Shown: positions 1 through 8,553, counted from the stretch's first letter. The stretch is DNA of 64,000 nt from Flavobacterium suncheonense GH29-5 = DSM 17707 (GCF_000430025.1 NZ_AUCZ01000004.1:186001-250000); one strand, 5' to 3'. Notes: a model not told the origin generated them from the sequence alone. Translations and numbers: made by a program.

Positions 1-101
1 TTGTACAACGGCCGCTGATAGTCGCGCACCAGTTTCCGAAACGCTTCCTGTTGCGTTTTTGGGTGGAGTAACTCGGCGATAAAAGCTTTTTCGTCCTGCA
101 A
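1..101 (-). CDS. ECF-type RNA polymerase sigma factor, N-terminal fragment (cut by window edge)
   Basis: Reading the minus strand from a TTG at 101 gives an open frame that runs off the left edge (33 codons visible). Its translation contains FIAELLHPKTQ followed by EAFRKLVRDYQRPLY, which matches the start of region 2 of flavobacterial sigma-70 family (ECF) factors. A TGA lies three codons upstream of the TTG, so TTG is the only conventional start in frame. A TATCTTTA -7-like box lies about 24 bases upstream. It is expected to direct RNA polymerase to a dedicated set of promoters; which set cannot be told from this fragment. Only about 33 residues are visible, so the family call rests on a short match. 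Confidence 0.7.
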   Translation of the reverse strand, partial: MQDEKAFIAELLHPKTQQEAFRKLVRDYQRPLY

Positions 102-125
102 GTGAAATCAATTTGATTGTTGGAC

Positions 126-133
126 TAAAGATA
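126..133 (-). promoter_or_regulatory. Candidate -7 box for the sigma factor gene
   Basis: On the minus strand this reads TATCTTTA, one mismatch from the Bacteroidota -7 consensus TAnnTTTG, and lies about 24 bases before the TTG start. No convincing -33 element was found at the right distance. Confidence 0.35.
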
Positions 134-157
134 AGGGAAATGGTTTAATTGCGGGAA

Positions 158-177
158 GTGAAAAGTGAGAAGTTATG
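158..177 (+). repeat. Short GTGAAAA-type heptad repeat
   Basis: Two units (GTGAAAA, GTGAGAA) followed by GTTATG. The same heptad and the same GTTATG neighbour recur near 18410 and 49181-49224, so this is a short member of a dispersed purine-rich repeat family. The 102-346 gap otherwise holds the hairpin repeat at 223-269 and the HAD gene promoter. Confidence 0.6.
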
Positions 178-222
178 TATGGTAAGGTTAGGAGCGAAGG
201 GTCATTTTGTGTCAGGAAACGT

Positions 223-269
223 AAATCCTGCTGTCCGCTTTACGCGGTGCCGCTCCCATCAGGGCTAAA
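223..269 (-). repeat. GC-rich imperfect hairpin repeat, flavobacterial intergenic type
   Basis: The minus strand reads TTTAGCCCTGATGGGAGCGG, then CACCGCGTAAAGCGGACAGC, then AGGATTTAC. An inner stem CCGC/GCGG and an outer CCTG/CAGG pair can form a folded unit. It stands out by its GC content in an AT-rich spacer. From memory it resembles the abundant AGCCCCGATAGAAGCGGC-type intergenic repeats of Flavobacteriaceae; a genome-wide copy count was not possible here. Confidence 0.5.
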
Positions 270-317
270 GAGGAAACCATTTTTGTATTTGTTAACATAA
301 AAAACGTTCCAACTTTG

Positions 318-325
318 TACCTTTG
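318..325 (+). promoter_or_regulatory. Candidate -7 box (TACCTTTG) for the HAD hydrolase gene
   Basis: TACCTTTG matches TAnnTTTG exactly and places transcription start about 15 bases before the ATG at 347. The nearest upstream TTTG (288-291) is 26 bases away, longer than the usual 17-23. The box argues against translation starting upstream of 347. Confidence 0.5.
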
Positions 326-346
326 CGCGCAACAACACACATTACA

Positions 347-1003
347 ATGATTAAAACCGTAATTTTCGACATGGACGGTGTAATTGTCGATACCGAACCC
401 GTTCACAAATACGCCTATTATCAGCATTTCAACGAATTAGGCATCGAAGTTTCCGAACAGCTTTACGCTTCCTTCACCGGAAATTCCACCCGAAATGTTT
501 TCCAGAGAATAAAAGATACCTTCAACCTGAATCACGATGTCGAGGAACTTATTTTAAGAAAACGCCATTTATTCAACGAAGCTTTCGACACCAAACCCGA
601 TCTGGAATTAATTGAAGGTGTTCATAAACTCATCAAAAACCTGCACGAAAACGGCATGCAGCTTATTTTGGCATCTTCTGCATCCAAAAGTACCATTAAC
701 CGCGTGTTTACCCGTTTCGATTTGTACCAATATTTTACCCATACGGTAAGCGGCGAAGATTTCCCGAAATCCAAACCCGATCCGGCTATTTTTCTGCACG
801 CGGCTTCGCTGTCTGTAGCACCAAAAGAACACTGTATCGTAATCGAAGACAGTACCAACGGTGTAAAAGCCGCCAAAGCTGCTGATATTTACTGTATAGG
901 GTATCACAGCGACAATTCCAAACATCAGGATTTATCACTCGCAGATTATCTGATCCACGATTTTGAGGAGATTGATTTTGAGAAAATAAAACGTCTGGTT
1001 TAA
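347..1003 (+). CDS. HAD-superfamily hydrolase, beta-phosphoglucomutase-like
   Basis: A 218-residue cytosolic phosphatase or phosphomutase of HAD subfamily IA. Motif I is FDMDGVIVDTEP (nucleophile Asp8, acid Asp10), motif II is the Ser of LILASSAS, motif III is the Lys in FPKSKPDP, and motif IV is VIEDSTNGVKAA. The helical cap after motif I has the size usual for beta-phosphoglucomutase and sugar-phosphate phosphatases. An in-frame TTG eight codons upstream sits inside the TAnnTTTG promoter box, so the ATG at 347 was chosen. The substrate cannot be read from the sequence; a phosphosugar is likely. It is monocistronic: the next gene is convergent. Confidence 0.88.
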   Translation: MIKTVIFDMDGVIVDTEPVHKYAYYQHFNELGIEVSEQLYASFTGNSTRNVFQRIKDTFNLNHDVEELILRKRHLFNEAFDTKPDLELIEGVHKLIKNLHENGMQLILASSASKSTINRVFTRFDLYQYFTHTVSGEDFPKSKPDPAIFLHAASLSVAPKEHCIVIEDSTNGVKAAKAADIYCIGYHSDNSKHQDLSLADYLIHDFEEIDFEKIKRLV

Positions 1004-1030
1004 GCTTTCCCCTCCAAAGGAGTAGAATCT

Positions 1031-2317
1031 TTACCCAACAGCACTCTTATAAACCAGTAAACATTTTTTACGGGCTTCATTATGCTCAACTATAGGTTTC
1101 GGATAGTGCGGAGTTTCCAGTTCCGGCACCCATTTTTTGATGTAGTTCAGTTCTTTGTCAAACTTTTTGATTTGTTCTGTCGGGTTAAAAATCCGGAAAT
1201 AAGGTGCTGCATCCACACCGCTTCCGGCCGCCCATTGCCAGTTGCCCACATTGCTTGATTGTTCGTAATCCAGCAGTTTTTGGGCAAAGTACGTTTCGCC
1301 CCAGCGCCAGTCAATCAGCAAATGTTTGCATAAAAAACTTGCGGTTATCATGCGTACGCGGTTGTGCAGGTAACCGGTTGCGTTGAGTTCGCGCATGCCG
1401 GCATCGACAAGCGGATAGCCGGTTTTGCCTTCGCACCATTTCTGAAACAACGCTTCATCATTGCTCCATGGTATGGCATCGTATTTTTCTTTGAAACTTC
1501 GGTTCACCGTATGCGGAAAATGCCATAAAATCTGCATGAAAAACTCCCGCCAGATAAGTTCGTTAAGAAAGGTTTCGTTTGAAATCTTTTGAACTTCCAA
1601 AATCAGTTTTCGGATGGAAACCGTTCCGAACCGTAGATAAACGCTTAACATCGAAGTGCCTTCAACAGCCGGAAAATTTCGGGTTTCTTCGTAATTCGAA
1701 ATAAGTTTTTCGGAAACATCAAACAGTTTTGGTTCGATGTCCGATTTTTCAAAACCTATGTCTTTTAGGTTTAAGAAAGGATAGGTGTGAACGGCAATAT
1801 TCGAAAGCAAAGCTTCTGAAGGATAAGTAATCAGTGTGGTTGTGCTGAATCGTTCTTTCCATTTTTTAGCATAAGGGGTAAAAACCACATAAGGCGTTCC
1901 GTCGTCTTTAACCACCTCTTTTTTCTCAAAAATAACTTGGTCTTTGCAGGTTTTAAATTCGATCTGATGTGCCTTCAAAAGCTGATTTACTGCCGTATCC
2001 CGTTTTCTGGCTGCCGGTTCGTAATCGTGATTGGTATACACGGCGGAAATCGTGTTTTCTGAGATTATCTTTTTGAAAACAGCAACAGGAGAACCGTAAA
2101 AAACAGCTAAAGATTTTCCCGACGGTTTCAGTATCGACTGAATTTTTTCCAATTGCCTGTGAATGAAAGTAACACGGGCATCGTTTTTTTCCAGTTGAGA
2201 CAGGATGTTTTCGTCAAATATAAAAACAGGAAGTACGACTTCGTTGCTGTTTAAAGCGTGGAAAAGAGCTGTGTTGTCTTCCAGACGCAAATCCCTCCGA
2301 AACCAGAATACTACCAT
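1031..2317 (-). CDS. phrB: Deoxyribodipyrimidine photolyase / cryptochrome family
   Basis: A 428-residue flavoprotein that repairs UV-induced pyrimidine dimers using light. The N-terminus FWFRRDLRLEDNTAL is the start of the antenna-binding alpha/beta domain. The C-terminal FAD-binding half has GYPLVDAGMRELNATGYLHN, RVRMITASFLCKHLLIDW and the WQWAAGSGVDAAPYFRIFNP signature. The length suits class I CPD photolyases (about 430-480). The FAD pocket and the conserved tryptophans around WQWAAG look intact. It is single, between convergent neighbours on both sides. A cryptochrome-like signalling role is possible but less likely than repair. Confidence 0.93.
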   Translation of the reverse strand: MVVFWFRRDLRLEDNTALFHALNSNEVVLPVFIFDENILSQLEKNDARVTFIHRQLEKIQSILKPSGKSLAVFYGSPVAVFKKIISENTISAVYTNHDYEPAARKRDTAVNQLLKAHQIEFKTCKDQVIFEKKEVVKDDGTPYVVFTPYAKKWKERFSTTTLITYPSEALLSNIAVHTYPFLNLKDIGFEKSDIEPKLFDVSEKLISNYEETRNFPAVEGTSMLSVYLRFGTVSIRKLILEVQKISNETFLNELIWREFFMQILWHFPHTVNRSFKEKYDAIPWSNDEALFQKWCEGKTGYPLVDAGMRELNATGYLHNRVRMITASFLCKHLLIDWRWGETYFAQKLLDYEQSSNVGNWQWAAGSGVDAAPYFRIFNPTEQIKKFDKELNYIKKWVPELETPHYPKPIVEHNEARKKCLLVYKSAVG

Positions 2318-2542
2318 AAATTACTGTTTTTATTTACCAAGAGTTCTGTTAATTTCTGTTGTCAGCACTTTCGGATATTGGTGGTTTAAAATTAAGTAAA
2401 ATAATACTCAGCTGAATTTATAAAATGTGGAAATTGAGGACGGAAGACACAACAAAAGTAGTATGTTTTTACAATAACGTTAACATTTTTGGCGGCATTT
2501 TTTTTTAAATTCGTAAAAACATAAATCAAGATTTTAAACAGT

Positions 2543-3391
2543 ATGAAAAAAGTAATTCTTTCTGCAGCTTTATTGTTTGCTTTAACAACAGTACAAGCTC
2601 AGGTAAAGACGCCACAGGCGAGTCCTAGTTCTAAAGTGGAACAAACCGTTGGTTTAACCAATGTTGAAATAGAATATTCTCGTCCCGGAGCAAAAGGCAG
2701 AACTGTTTTCGGCGAATTGGTTCCTTACGGCAAATTATGGAGAACGGGGGCTAATGCCAATACAACCATTGCTTTCAGTGAAGATGTTACTATCGACGGG
2801 AAATTGCTGAAAAAAGGTAAATACGCCTTATACACTTTGCCAAAAGCAGACAGTTGGGAAGTAATCTTCTATAACAATACTGATAACTGGGGACTTCCGG
2901 AAAAGTGGGATGAAGCGGCTGTTGCGTTGCGTACGGTGGTTAAGCCGGAAACTTTAGGAAGAAAGGTGGAAACGTTTACAATCGGAATCAACAATGTTGA
3001 TAACGATTATGCGAACCTTGAAATTTCATGGGAAAAAACATTAATTCCGGTTAGGTTTGAAGTACCTACGCAGAAAGTGGCCATGAAGAGTATCGAGGCT
3101 ACTTTGGCAGGACCAAGTGCAAACGATTATTTTTCTGCTGCACAATATCTATATCAGTCTAACGGCGATATGAAAAAAGCTCAGGTATGGGTAAACAAAG
3201 CCTGTGATATGAAAGGTACCGAAACACCATTTTGGTTTCTGCGTTTGAAATCGTTGGTACAAGCTAAAAACGGCGATAAAGCCGGAGCTATTGAAACAGC
3301 AAAACTATCTTTGGCAAGTGCTGAAAAAGCAAACAATCAGGATTATGTTAAGATGAACAAAGATTCCATTGCAGAATGGTCTAAGAAATAA
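2543..3391 (+). CDS. DUF2911 domain-containing secreted protein
   Basis: A 282-residue protein with a Sec signal peptide (MKKVILSAALLFALTTVQAQ, cleavage after about residue 19). A DUF2911 core follows from roughly 25 to 165, recognisable by VEIEYSRPGAKGRTVFGELV, PYGKLWRTGANANTTIAF and GLPEKWDEAAVALR. The C-terminal third is helical with a tetratricopeptide-like look (AAQYLYQSNGDMKKAQVWVN). The function of DUF2911 is not established; it is widespread and secreted in Bacteroidota. The upstream 225-bp gap (2318-2542) is AT-rich, with a TTTG at 2488 and a weak TAAATTCG at 2506 as possible promoter parts. Confidence 0.85.
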   Translation: MKKVILSAALLFALTTVQAQVKTPQASPSSKVEQTVGLTNVEIEYSRPGAKGRTVFGELVPYGKLWRTGANANTTIAFSEDVTIDGKLLKKGKYALYTLPKADSWEVIFYNNTDNWGLPEKWDEAAVALRTVVKPETLGRKVETFTIGINNVDNDYANLEISWEKTLIPVRFEVPTQKVAMKSIEATLAGPSANDYFSAAQYLYQSNGDMKKAQVWVNKACDMKGTETPFWFLRLKSLVQAKNGDKAGAIETAKLSLASAEKANNQDYVKMNKDSIAEWSKK

Positions 3392-3401
3392 GGAATTACC
3401 T

Positions 3402-3434
3402 AAAAAAGGCTGTCAAAACTGACAGCCTTTTTTA
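3402..3434. terminator. Bidirectional intrinsic terminator
   Basis: GGCTGTC - AAAACT - GACAGCC hairpin flanked by an A-tract on the left and a T-tract on the right, so it can serve both converging genes. It overlaps the stop codon of the symporter gene. Confidence 0.88.
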
Positions 3435-5141
3435 TTCTTTGGTTTTGAAAATCATCTGGAAGCCCACCGCTAATACGGTAGTAAGTAAGGCGCCAATGAA
3501 ATTCAGCCACAAATAACTTAACTTTTCATCACCGCTTTCCGGAAGGTGAATCGCATAGTAATAGATAACAAAAATTGTCAGCTGGCTGATTACGGCACTC
3601 CAGAAAACGGCTTTTGCTTTTACATATTTGATATAAAAAGCTACCAGGAAAATCCCTAAAACCGTTCCGTAAAAAATGGAGCCGATAATATTTACCAACT
3701 GAATGAGATTTTCAAACAGCGTTCCGATACAGGCAAACAATATTGCAATAATTCCCCAAACCAACGTGAAGAATTTCGTGGCGTTTACAAAGTGTTTTTC
3801 CGATTTATCCGCTTTTAGATTTCTCTTGTAAATATCGATGGATGTGGTGGTTGCCAAGGCACTCAAACCGGAAGCCGAAGACGACATGGCCGCCGAAAAG
3901 ATAACGGCAAGCAGCAAACCAATCAATCCGGTTGGCAGGTAATTTAAAATGAAATGCAGGAAGACATAGTCTTTGTCGTTGGTTTCGGTTTTTTTGTCGA
4001 CTTTGTAAATGATGTCTTTGGCCTGTTCGCGTAAGTCTTTTTCCTTTCCGGCAAGGGAAACCATTTTTTGCTGTAAAATCGGGTTATCATAATCCTGATT
4101 CAATTGTCCGACATACAGCATACTGATTTCTTTTTTTTCTGCCTGAACCGCTTCCAGTTGTCTTTCCAGTTCTTCGAAATCTGCTTTATAGACGGAATTT
4201 TTTACCAGTTTGTTGTTCGTAGGATTGAAATGCAAGGGTGAAGAATGAAACTGAAAGAAAACAAAAACCATCACACCGGTAAGTAAGATGAAAAACTGCA
4301 TCGGCACTTTCAGAATTCCGTTCATAATCAATCCCATTTGGCTTTCCCGAACTGATTTCCCGGTAAGATAACGACCAACCTGCGACTGATCGGTTCCGAA
4401 ATAGGAGAGTGCCAGGAAGAAACCTCCGGTAATTCCGCTCCAGAACGTGTACCGGGTTTCGGGATTAAAAGAAAAATCGACGATGTTCATTTTGTCGTTA
4501 GCGCCGGCAATTCCCAAGGCGTTGCTGAAACTCAATTCTTCCGGCAAATAGCTTAAAATCAGAAAGAAGGTGATAAACATTCCCGTCATGATTACAAACA
4601 TCTGCTGTTTCTGGGTAACATTCACCGCTTTGGTTCCGCCTGAAAAAGTGTAGATGATAACCAGTATTCCGATTACTATATTCAACAGGGTTAAATTCCA
4701 TCCCAATAAGGCTGACAGTATAATGGAGGGTGCATAAATTGTCAGACCGGTTCCCAAACCACGCTGCACTAAAAATAAGACGGAGGCTAACGAACGGGTT
4801 TTTACGTCGAAACGCTGCTCGAGATATTCGTAGGCCGTAAAGACTTTTAATTTGTGGTAAATCGGGATAAAAGTGATACAGATGACTACCATGGCAATCG
4901 GCAATCCGAAATAGAATTGTACAAAACCCATTCCGTCGTGGTAGGCCTGTCCCGGTGTAGATAGAAATGTAATGGCGCTGGCCTGTGTAGCCATAACGGA
5001 AAGCCCGACAGTCCACCAAGGTGTTTCGTTGTTGCCCAGTATATATTCTTCAACGTTTTTACTGCCTTTGGTTTTTAAAGAACCGTAAATAACGATGAAT
5101 AAAAGGGTTACGGAAAGTACAATCCAATCGATATACTGCAT
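3432..5141 (-). CDS. Sodium:solute symporter (SSS family)
   Basis: A 569-residue integral membrane transporter with about 13 predicted helices. The N-terminus has the SSS pattern (LGNNETPWWTVGLSVMATQA, ITFLSTPGQAY, then GLPIAMVVICITFIPIYHKL), including the discontinuous first core helix that carries Na+ ligands. FSGGTKAVNVTQKQQ and MSSSASGLSALATTTSIDIY are typical core motifs. An unusually long charged, coiled-coil-like insert (about residues 310-380, rich in E, K and Q) lies between core helices. The substrate could be a sugar, sialic acid, proline or pantothenate; it is not determinable here. The start lies 3 bases after the stop of a 34-codon membrane-protein gene, so the two are probably co-translated. 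Confidence 0.9.
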   Translation of the reverse strand: MQYIDWIVLSVTLLFIVIYGSLKTKGSKNVEEYILGNNETPWWTVGLSVMATQASAITFLSTPGQAYHDGMGFVQFYFGLPIAMVVICITFIPIYHKLKVFTAYEYLEQRFDVKTRSLASVLFLVQRGLGTGLTIYAPSIILSALLGWNLTLLNIVIGILVIIYTFSGGTKAVNVTQKQQMFVIMTGMFITFFLILSYLPEELSFSNALGIAGANDKMNIVDFSFNPETRYTFWSGITGGFFLALSYFGTDQSQVGRYLTGKSVRESQMGLIMNGILKVPMQFFILLTGVMVFVFFQFHSSPLHFNPTNNKLVKNSVYKADFEELERQLEAVQAEKKEISMLYVGQLNQDYDNPILQQKMVSLAGKEKDLREQAKDIIYKVDKKTETNDKDYVFLHFILNYLPTGLIGLLLAVIFSAAMSSSASGLSALATTTSIDIYKRNLKADKSEKHFVNATKFFTLVWGIIAILFACIGTLFENLIQLVNIIGSIFYGTVLGIFLVAFYIKYVKAKAVFWSAVISQLTIFVIYYYAIHLPESGDEKLSYLWLNFIGALLTTVLAVGFQMIFKTKE

Positions 5142-5144
5142 GGC

Positions 5145-5249
5145 TTAAGCGTACATTTGCATTAAAAAATAGAACAGTAAAATATAGAAAGCATTGAGCA
5201 GTAACACCACCGTATAACTTTTTTTCCACTTAAATTCCTGTTCTTTCAT
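5145..5249 (-). CDS. 34-residue single-pass membrane microprotein upstream of the symporter
   Basis: A small open frame on the minus strand: MKEQEFKWKKSYTVVLLLNA then FYILLFYFLMQMYA. It has a charged, Lys/Glu-rich N-terminus (residues 1-10) and one hydrophobic helix (about 12-33), with the positive end expected in the cytoplasm. It stops 3 bases before the symporter ATG, which points to translational coupling. Its size and position suggest an accessory or stabilising subunit of the symporter, but that is inference; I know of no assigned function. Clean amphipathic layout, an ATG start and tight spacing make it more than a chance frame. Confidence 0.72.
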   Translation of the reverse strand: MKEQEFKWKKSYTVVLLLNAFYILLFYFLMQMYA

Positions 5250-5333
5250 AGGTTACGGTTTAATTTTTTAAACATGTAAGTCATATACGTTTTTAAATCG
5301 TTTCTTGTTTCCTGACTCTTGCTTCTATTCTCT

Positions 5334-7826
5334 TTACTTTCCGGCAGCAATCAGATTCGCCATAATGCGATACGCTCCCGGTACACCTTCCGGTAATTGT
5401 CTGAAGAAACTCAGACCGGTATAAATATAATGCCCTTTTCCGTATTTTGCGATTAGCAATGCGCCGTTTTTAGGTTCTTCACCTTTATCACTCGAAGCAA
5501 TAATCGGGGTGAATTCCTTTGCCCAGCTTTTAGGATAGTACAAACCCTGTTCCTGCGTCCAGCAATCAAAATCCTGCTCGGTGATTTTATTCGGAAAACT
5601 TAGTACTTTATGCTTTGGATTTAAAAAGGTTATGGCAGCATCTTCCTGTGTTACACGGTCGTTGGAAAGCTGCAGGTCGAAAGGTGCCACGTTTTTGGTG
5701 ACCAGATTACTGCTGGTGTTGTATTGCACAATCATGGTACCGCCGTTCTGCACATAATCGAATAAGGTGTTTTGTTTAAATTTCAATTCCTCCACCACAT
5801 TAAAAGCTCGTATACCGAGGATAAGCGCATCAAATTGTTTTAAGTTTTCCGGTGTTATTTTTTCAGGGGAAAGCAGGGTTACATTATAATCCATCTGCCG
5901 TAAATTTTCCGGTACTTCATCGCCGGCACCCATGATATAGCCGATGTTTTTTCCGCGGGTTTGGATGACAACTTTGTTAAACCGCGCTTCGGATGGCATC
6001 AGGATTTTCTGCAGCGGAATATGACTGTAGTCGATCGTGATTAGTTTTTTGTCTAACTTTTTACCGTCGATTACGGCAAAGCTTTTTACGATGGCTTCCG
6101 TTTCGTAGGAAGGCGGCGTTACCTCAAACGTTACGGTTTTTTCGGTTCCTTTTTTGTCTAATTCAAACGGGATGGCCGTCGGAGTTACTTTCCAGTCGGC
6201 CGGTAAATCTAAAAGTAGGTGTCCTTTTGCGTTATCTTTTCCGGAACGCACTTTAACCGCCACCTGCTGCTTTTGTTTTCCGGTGAAAAGCCGCACGTTG
6301 TTTACAATTTCGGTGGTCACTTCCGGCAGAATATCAAACGGCTGATAGGTTTCGCCTTTTGCATTATCATTGAATTTGTAAACGATGTCTTTTGTAAAGT
6401 CGAAGGTAACTTCACAGATTTTCAGTTTCCAGTGCAATTGAACTTTATCCGATTCCGGTTTCCCGATCTGGCGTAAATCGTTCACGGAAAACAAGCCGGG
6501 ATTTTCTCTTTCATTTAACCAATAAGGCGTGGTATAAGGCGTGTCTGAAGGTATTCTGATAGTCGCTTCGTTTTTATAAACCTTGTTGTTTTCCAGCGCC
6601 ATCGGGTTGATTAGCGGTTGGCCTAAATATTCAACGGAAAGGATTTCAACGTCCTGTATGCTTCGGTTTACCGCTTCCAGTTTAATGCCGATTTCACTGC
6701 CCGGAGTCGTATTCTGCTGGGCAGCAACCGCTTCAAGATACAAACCGCAGCTGGCCATAATGATTTGTTCCAGTTCTTTCTTTTTAATGTCGCGCCAATG
6801 CGAGTCTTCCAATTCAGAAATCAGATGGTAGGCTTCTGCAAGTTTGGGTAAATGTACCGACGGATTGTTAAAGTTGAAATGGTTTTGGATGTCCGTCAGG
6901 ATTTTACCGATGGCTTCACCGCCTTTAACCCGTGTCCAGGTAGTATTGATGCCTTCAAAAAGATTGGCTTTCTCTTTCGGCATATCGCCTTTTAAAAATT
7001 CAAGATATTCAATTTCATCGCCGCGGGTTCCGGTAGTCCCGAAGCCCTGACACTGATGCTGACTTCTGCTCAGCGCGGCAATTTCACCGTTGCTTTTTCC
7101 TTTCAGCGGAAAGAAAACACCTGTGTTTATTGAAAATAAATTGGTTTTGTCGGCTTTTTTAAAATTTTCTTCGCTTCCGTAAAACCACCACGAGGTATTG
7201 AAGAAAATGCGTTTGGGTTGCCATAGCCCGAATTCCTTCAGTTGATTGGGATAGCTGTTTTTATCGGCACTTAAATCGAAAGCTTCCATGCTTAACATGG
7301 CCGATGCGGTGTGATGACCGTGTGTGGTTCCGGGAGTCCGGTGGTTAAATCGGTTAATGATGACGTCCGGTTTGAATTTTCGGATGGCCAAAACAACGTC
7401 GTGTAAAACCTGTTCTTTTCCCCAAATGGCAAAGGTTTCGTTAGGCTCTTTGGAATAACCGAAATCGTAAGCTCTGGAAAACAGCTGTTCACCGCCGTCA
7501 ATTCTTCGGGCGGCCAACAATTCCTGGGTACGCAATACACCTAACATTTCTTTTCTTTCCGTTCCGATGAGGTTCTGACCGCCGTCCCCTCTGGTTAGCG
7601 ATAAGTAAGCGGTTCTCGCCTTGGTTTCATTGGCAAAATAGGAGATGAGTTTCGTATTCTCATCATCCGGATGCGCGGCAACATATAAAACGGAACCTAA
7701 AAAATTCAGTTTTTCAATCTGATGGTAAATATCGGAAGCACTCCATTTCTGAGGCTGTTGTGCAAATGTAAGGTTGGTAATAAACAGTAGTGTAAAAATA
7801 GAAAAGAGTAAGCCAAGCTTCTTCAT
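5334..7826 (-). CDS. Secreted PIG-L family deacetylase, large multidomain form
   Basis: An 830-residue protein with a signal peptide (MKKLGLLFSIFTLLFITNLT, cleaved before QQPQ). The PIG-L/LmbE zinc-dependent deacetylase domain spans about 40-330: AAHPDDE (residues 50-56) supplies metal ligands, and HGHHTAS supplies the second His cluster. The family removes acetyl groups from N-acetylglucosamine-type substrates. Residues 400-620 look like beta-sandwich, NEW1/CARDB-like domains, and the C-terminal 200 residues resemble a glutamine-amidotransferase-like fold (QFDALILGIRAFNV, YGKGHYIYTGLSFFRQLPEG). The open frame extends 121 codons upstream across a terminator and into the next gene, but that part has no matching features; the signal peptide fixes the start at 7826. 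Confidence 0.87.
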   Translation of the reverse strand: MKKLGLLFSIFTLLFITNLTFAQQPQKWSASDIYHQIEKLNFLGSVLYVAAHPDDENTKLISYFANETKARTAYLSLTRGDGGQNLIGTERKEMLGVLRTQELLAARRIDGGEQLFSRAYDFGYSKEPNETFAIWGKEQVLHDVVLAIRKFKPDVIINRFNHRTPGTTHGHHTASAMLSMEAFDLSADKNSYPNQLKEFGLWQPKRIFFNTSWWFYGSEENFKKADKTNLFSINTGVFFPLKGKSNGEIAALSRSQHQCQGFGTTGTRGDEIEYLEFLKGDMPKEKANLFEGINTTWTRVKGGEAIGKILTDIQNHFNFNNPSVHLPKLAEAYHLISELEDSHWRDIKKKELEQIIMASCGLYLEAVAAQQNTTPGSEIGIKLEAVNRSIQDVEILSVEYLGQPLINPMALENNKVYKNEATIRIPSDTPYTTPYWLNERENPGLFSVNDLRQIGKPESDKVQLHWKLKICEVTFDFTKDIVYKFNDNAKGETYQPFDILPEVTTEIVNNVRLFTGKQKQQVAVKVRSGKDNAKGHLLLDLPADWKVTPTAIPFELDKKGTEKTVTFEVTPPSYETEAIVKSFAVIDGKKLDKKLITIDYSHIPLQKILMPSEARFNKVVIQTRGKNIGYIMGAGDEVPENLRQMDYNVTLLSPEKITPENLKQFDALILGIRAFNVVEELKFKQNTLFDYVQNGGTMIVQYNTSSNLVTKNVAPFDLQLSNDRVTQEDAAITFLNPKHKVLSFPNKITEQDFDCWTQEQGLYYPKSWAKEFTPIIASSDKGEEPKNGALLIAKYGKGHYIYTGLSFFRQLPEGVPGAYRIMANLIAAGK

Positions 7827-7850
7827 AAATGTGGTATTATTCCTGATTTT

Positions 7851-7858
7851 CAAATATA
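7851..7858 (-). promoter_or_regulatory. Candidate -7 box (TATATTTG) for the PIG-L gene
   Basis: On the minus strand, TATATTTG matches TAnnTTTG and ends 24 bases before the chosen ATG at 7826, supporting that start. No clear -33 TTG lies at the expected spacing. Confidence 0.45.
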
Positions 7859-7898
7859 AGGAAATTGTCTGTTTCGGCTGAATAATTAACAGTAAATT

Positions 7899-7935
7899 AA
7901 AAAAGGCAAAGACGTTCAAGCCTTTGCCTTTTAAG
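7899..7935 (-). terminator. Intrinsic terminator after the basic secreted protein gene
   Basis: Minus strand: AAAAGGCAAAGG - CTTGAACGT - CTTTGCCTTTTTT. A strong stem with a 3' T-run lies just after the stop at 7951 and ahead of the PIG-L promoter. Confidence 0.85.
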
Positions 7936-7950
7936 GTTGGGAGAGGGGAA

Positions 7951-8553
7951 TTATCCTCGTTTTCCGTTTCCTCTTCCATTTCCGTTTCCGTGACCGCGTC
8001 CAGGCTCATGACCTTTGCCATTTCCTTTTTCCCGCCCGCCACGAAACTCATTTCGGTAATTATTGTTGTCTCTGTCGCTTCTTCTGTTTTCCTGTCTGTA
8101 ATAATTTCTGTCGTTATCATGATCCCTGTGCTGCTCTCTGTAATATCCGCCACTTGGGCCGTTGTATACCACATGAGGTCTTGGGCCAATGGTTCTTTGT
8201 GCAGGTCCTCTGTAGCCGTGGTGGTATTTTACTTTGTGTATTTTGTAATGGATGTAAGGGTTTGGACCGTAATCATCTAAACAAACTTTGTAGGCACCGT
8301 ATAAATCATAATGTCTGTATCGGTAAGGCAGGTAAGTTGTTCTAACCCAGCCACCGTTGTGGAAATATATGAACATTGCCGAAGGTACATCGTAATACAC
8401 TTCAATATCCGGAATATAATAATAACGTACTTCTGTATAGCCAACCGGGCCCCAAGCTGGCGGTGTTCCAATATTTACGTTAACGGAAACTTGTGCCTGT
8501 GAGCTTAGTGTTATTAAAAACAATCCTGCGAATAATAATCTGATAGCTTTCAT
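7951..8553 (-). CDS. Secreted protein with a basic, Gly/Asn/Arg-rich low-complexity tail
   Basis: A 200-residue protein with a signal peptide (MKAIRLLFAGLFLITLSSQA). The mature part starts with QVSVNVNIGTPPAWGPVGYT, a Tyr-rich region (RYYYIPDIEVYYDVP), and a compact segment to about residue 110. The rest is strongly biased to R, N, D, Y and then G/N/K (ending GHGNGNGRGNGKRG). I recognise the N-terminal pattern as a flavobacterial hypothetical family but know of no function. The basic tail could bind nucleic acid, polysaccharide or outer-membrane LPS; this is speculation. It is monocistronic with its own terminator. Confidence 0.8.
   Translation of the reverse strand: MKAIRLLFAGLFLITLSSQAQVSVNVNIGTPPAWGPVGYTEVRYYYIPDIEVYYDVPSAMFIYFHNGGWVRTTYLPYRYRHYDLYGAYKVCLDDYGPNPYIHYKIHKVKYHHGYRGPAQRTIGPRPHVVYNGPSGGYYREQHRDHDNDRNYYRQENRRSDRDNNNYRNEFRGGREKGNGKGHEPGRGHGNGNGRGNGKRG

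Noticed and set aside
7827..8189. N-terminal extension of the PIG-L protein (121 codons)
   Set aside because: It crosses a terminator and a TATATTTG promoter box and runs antisense-frame through the basic secreted protein gene; a clear signal peptide starts at 7826.
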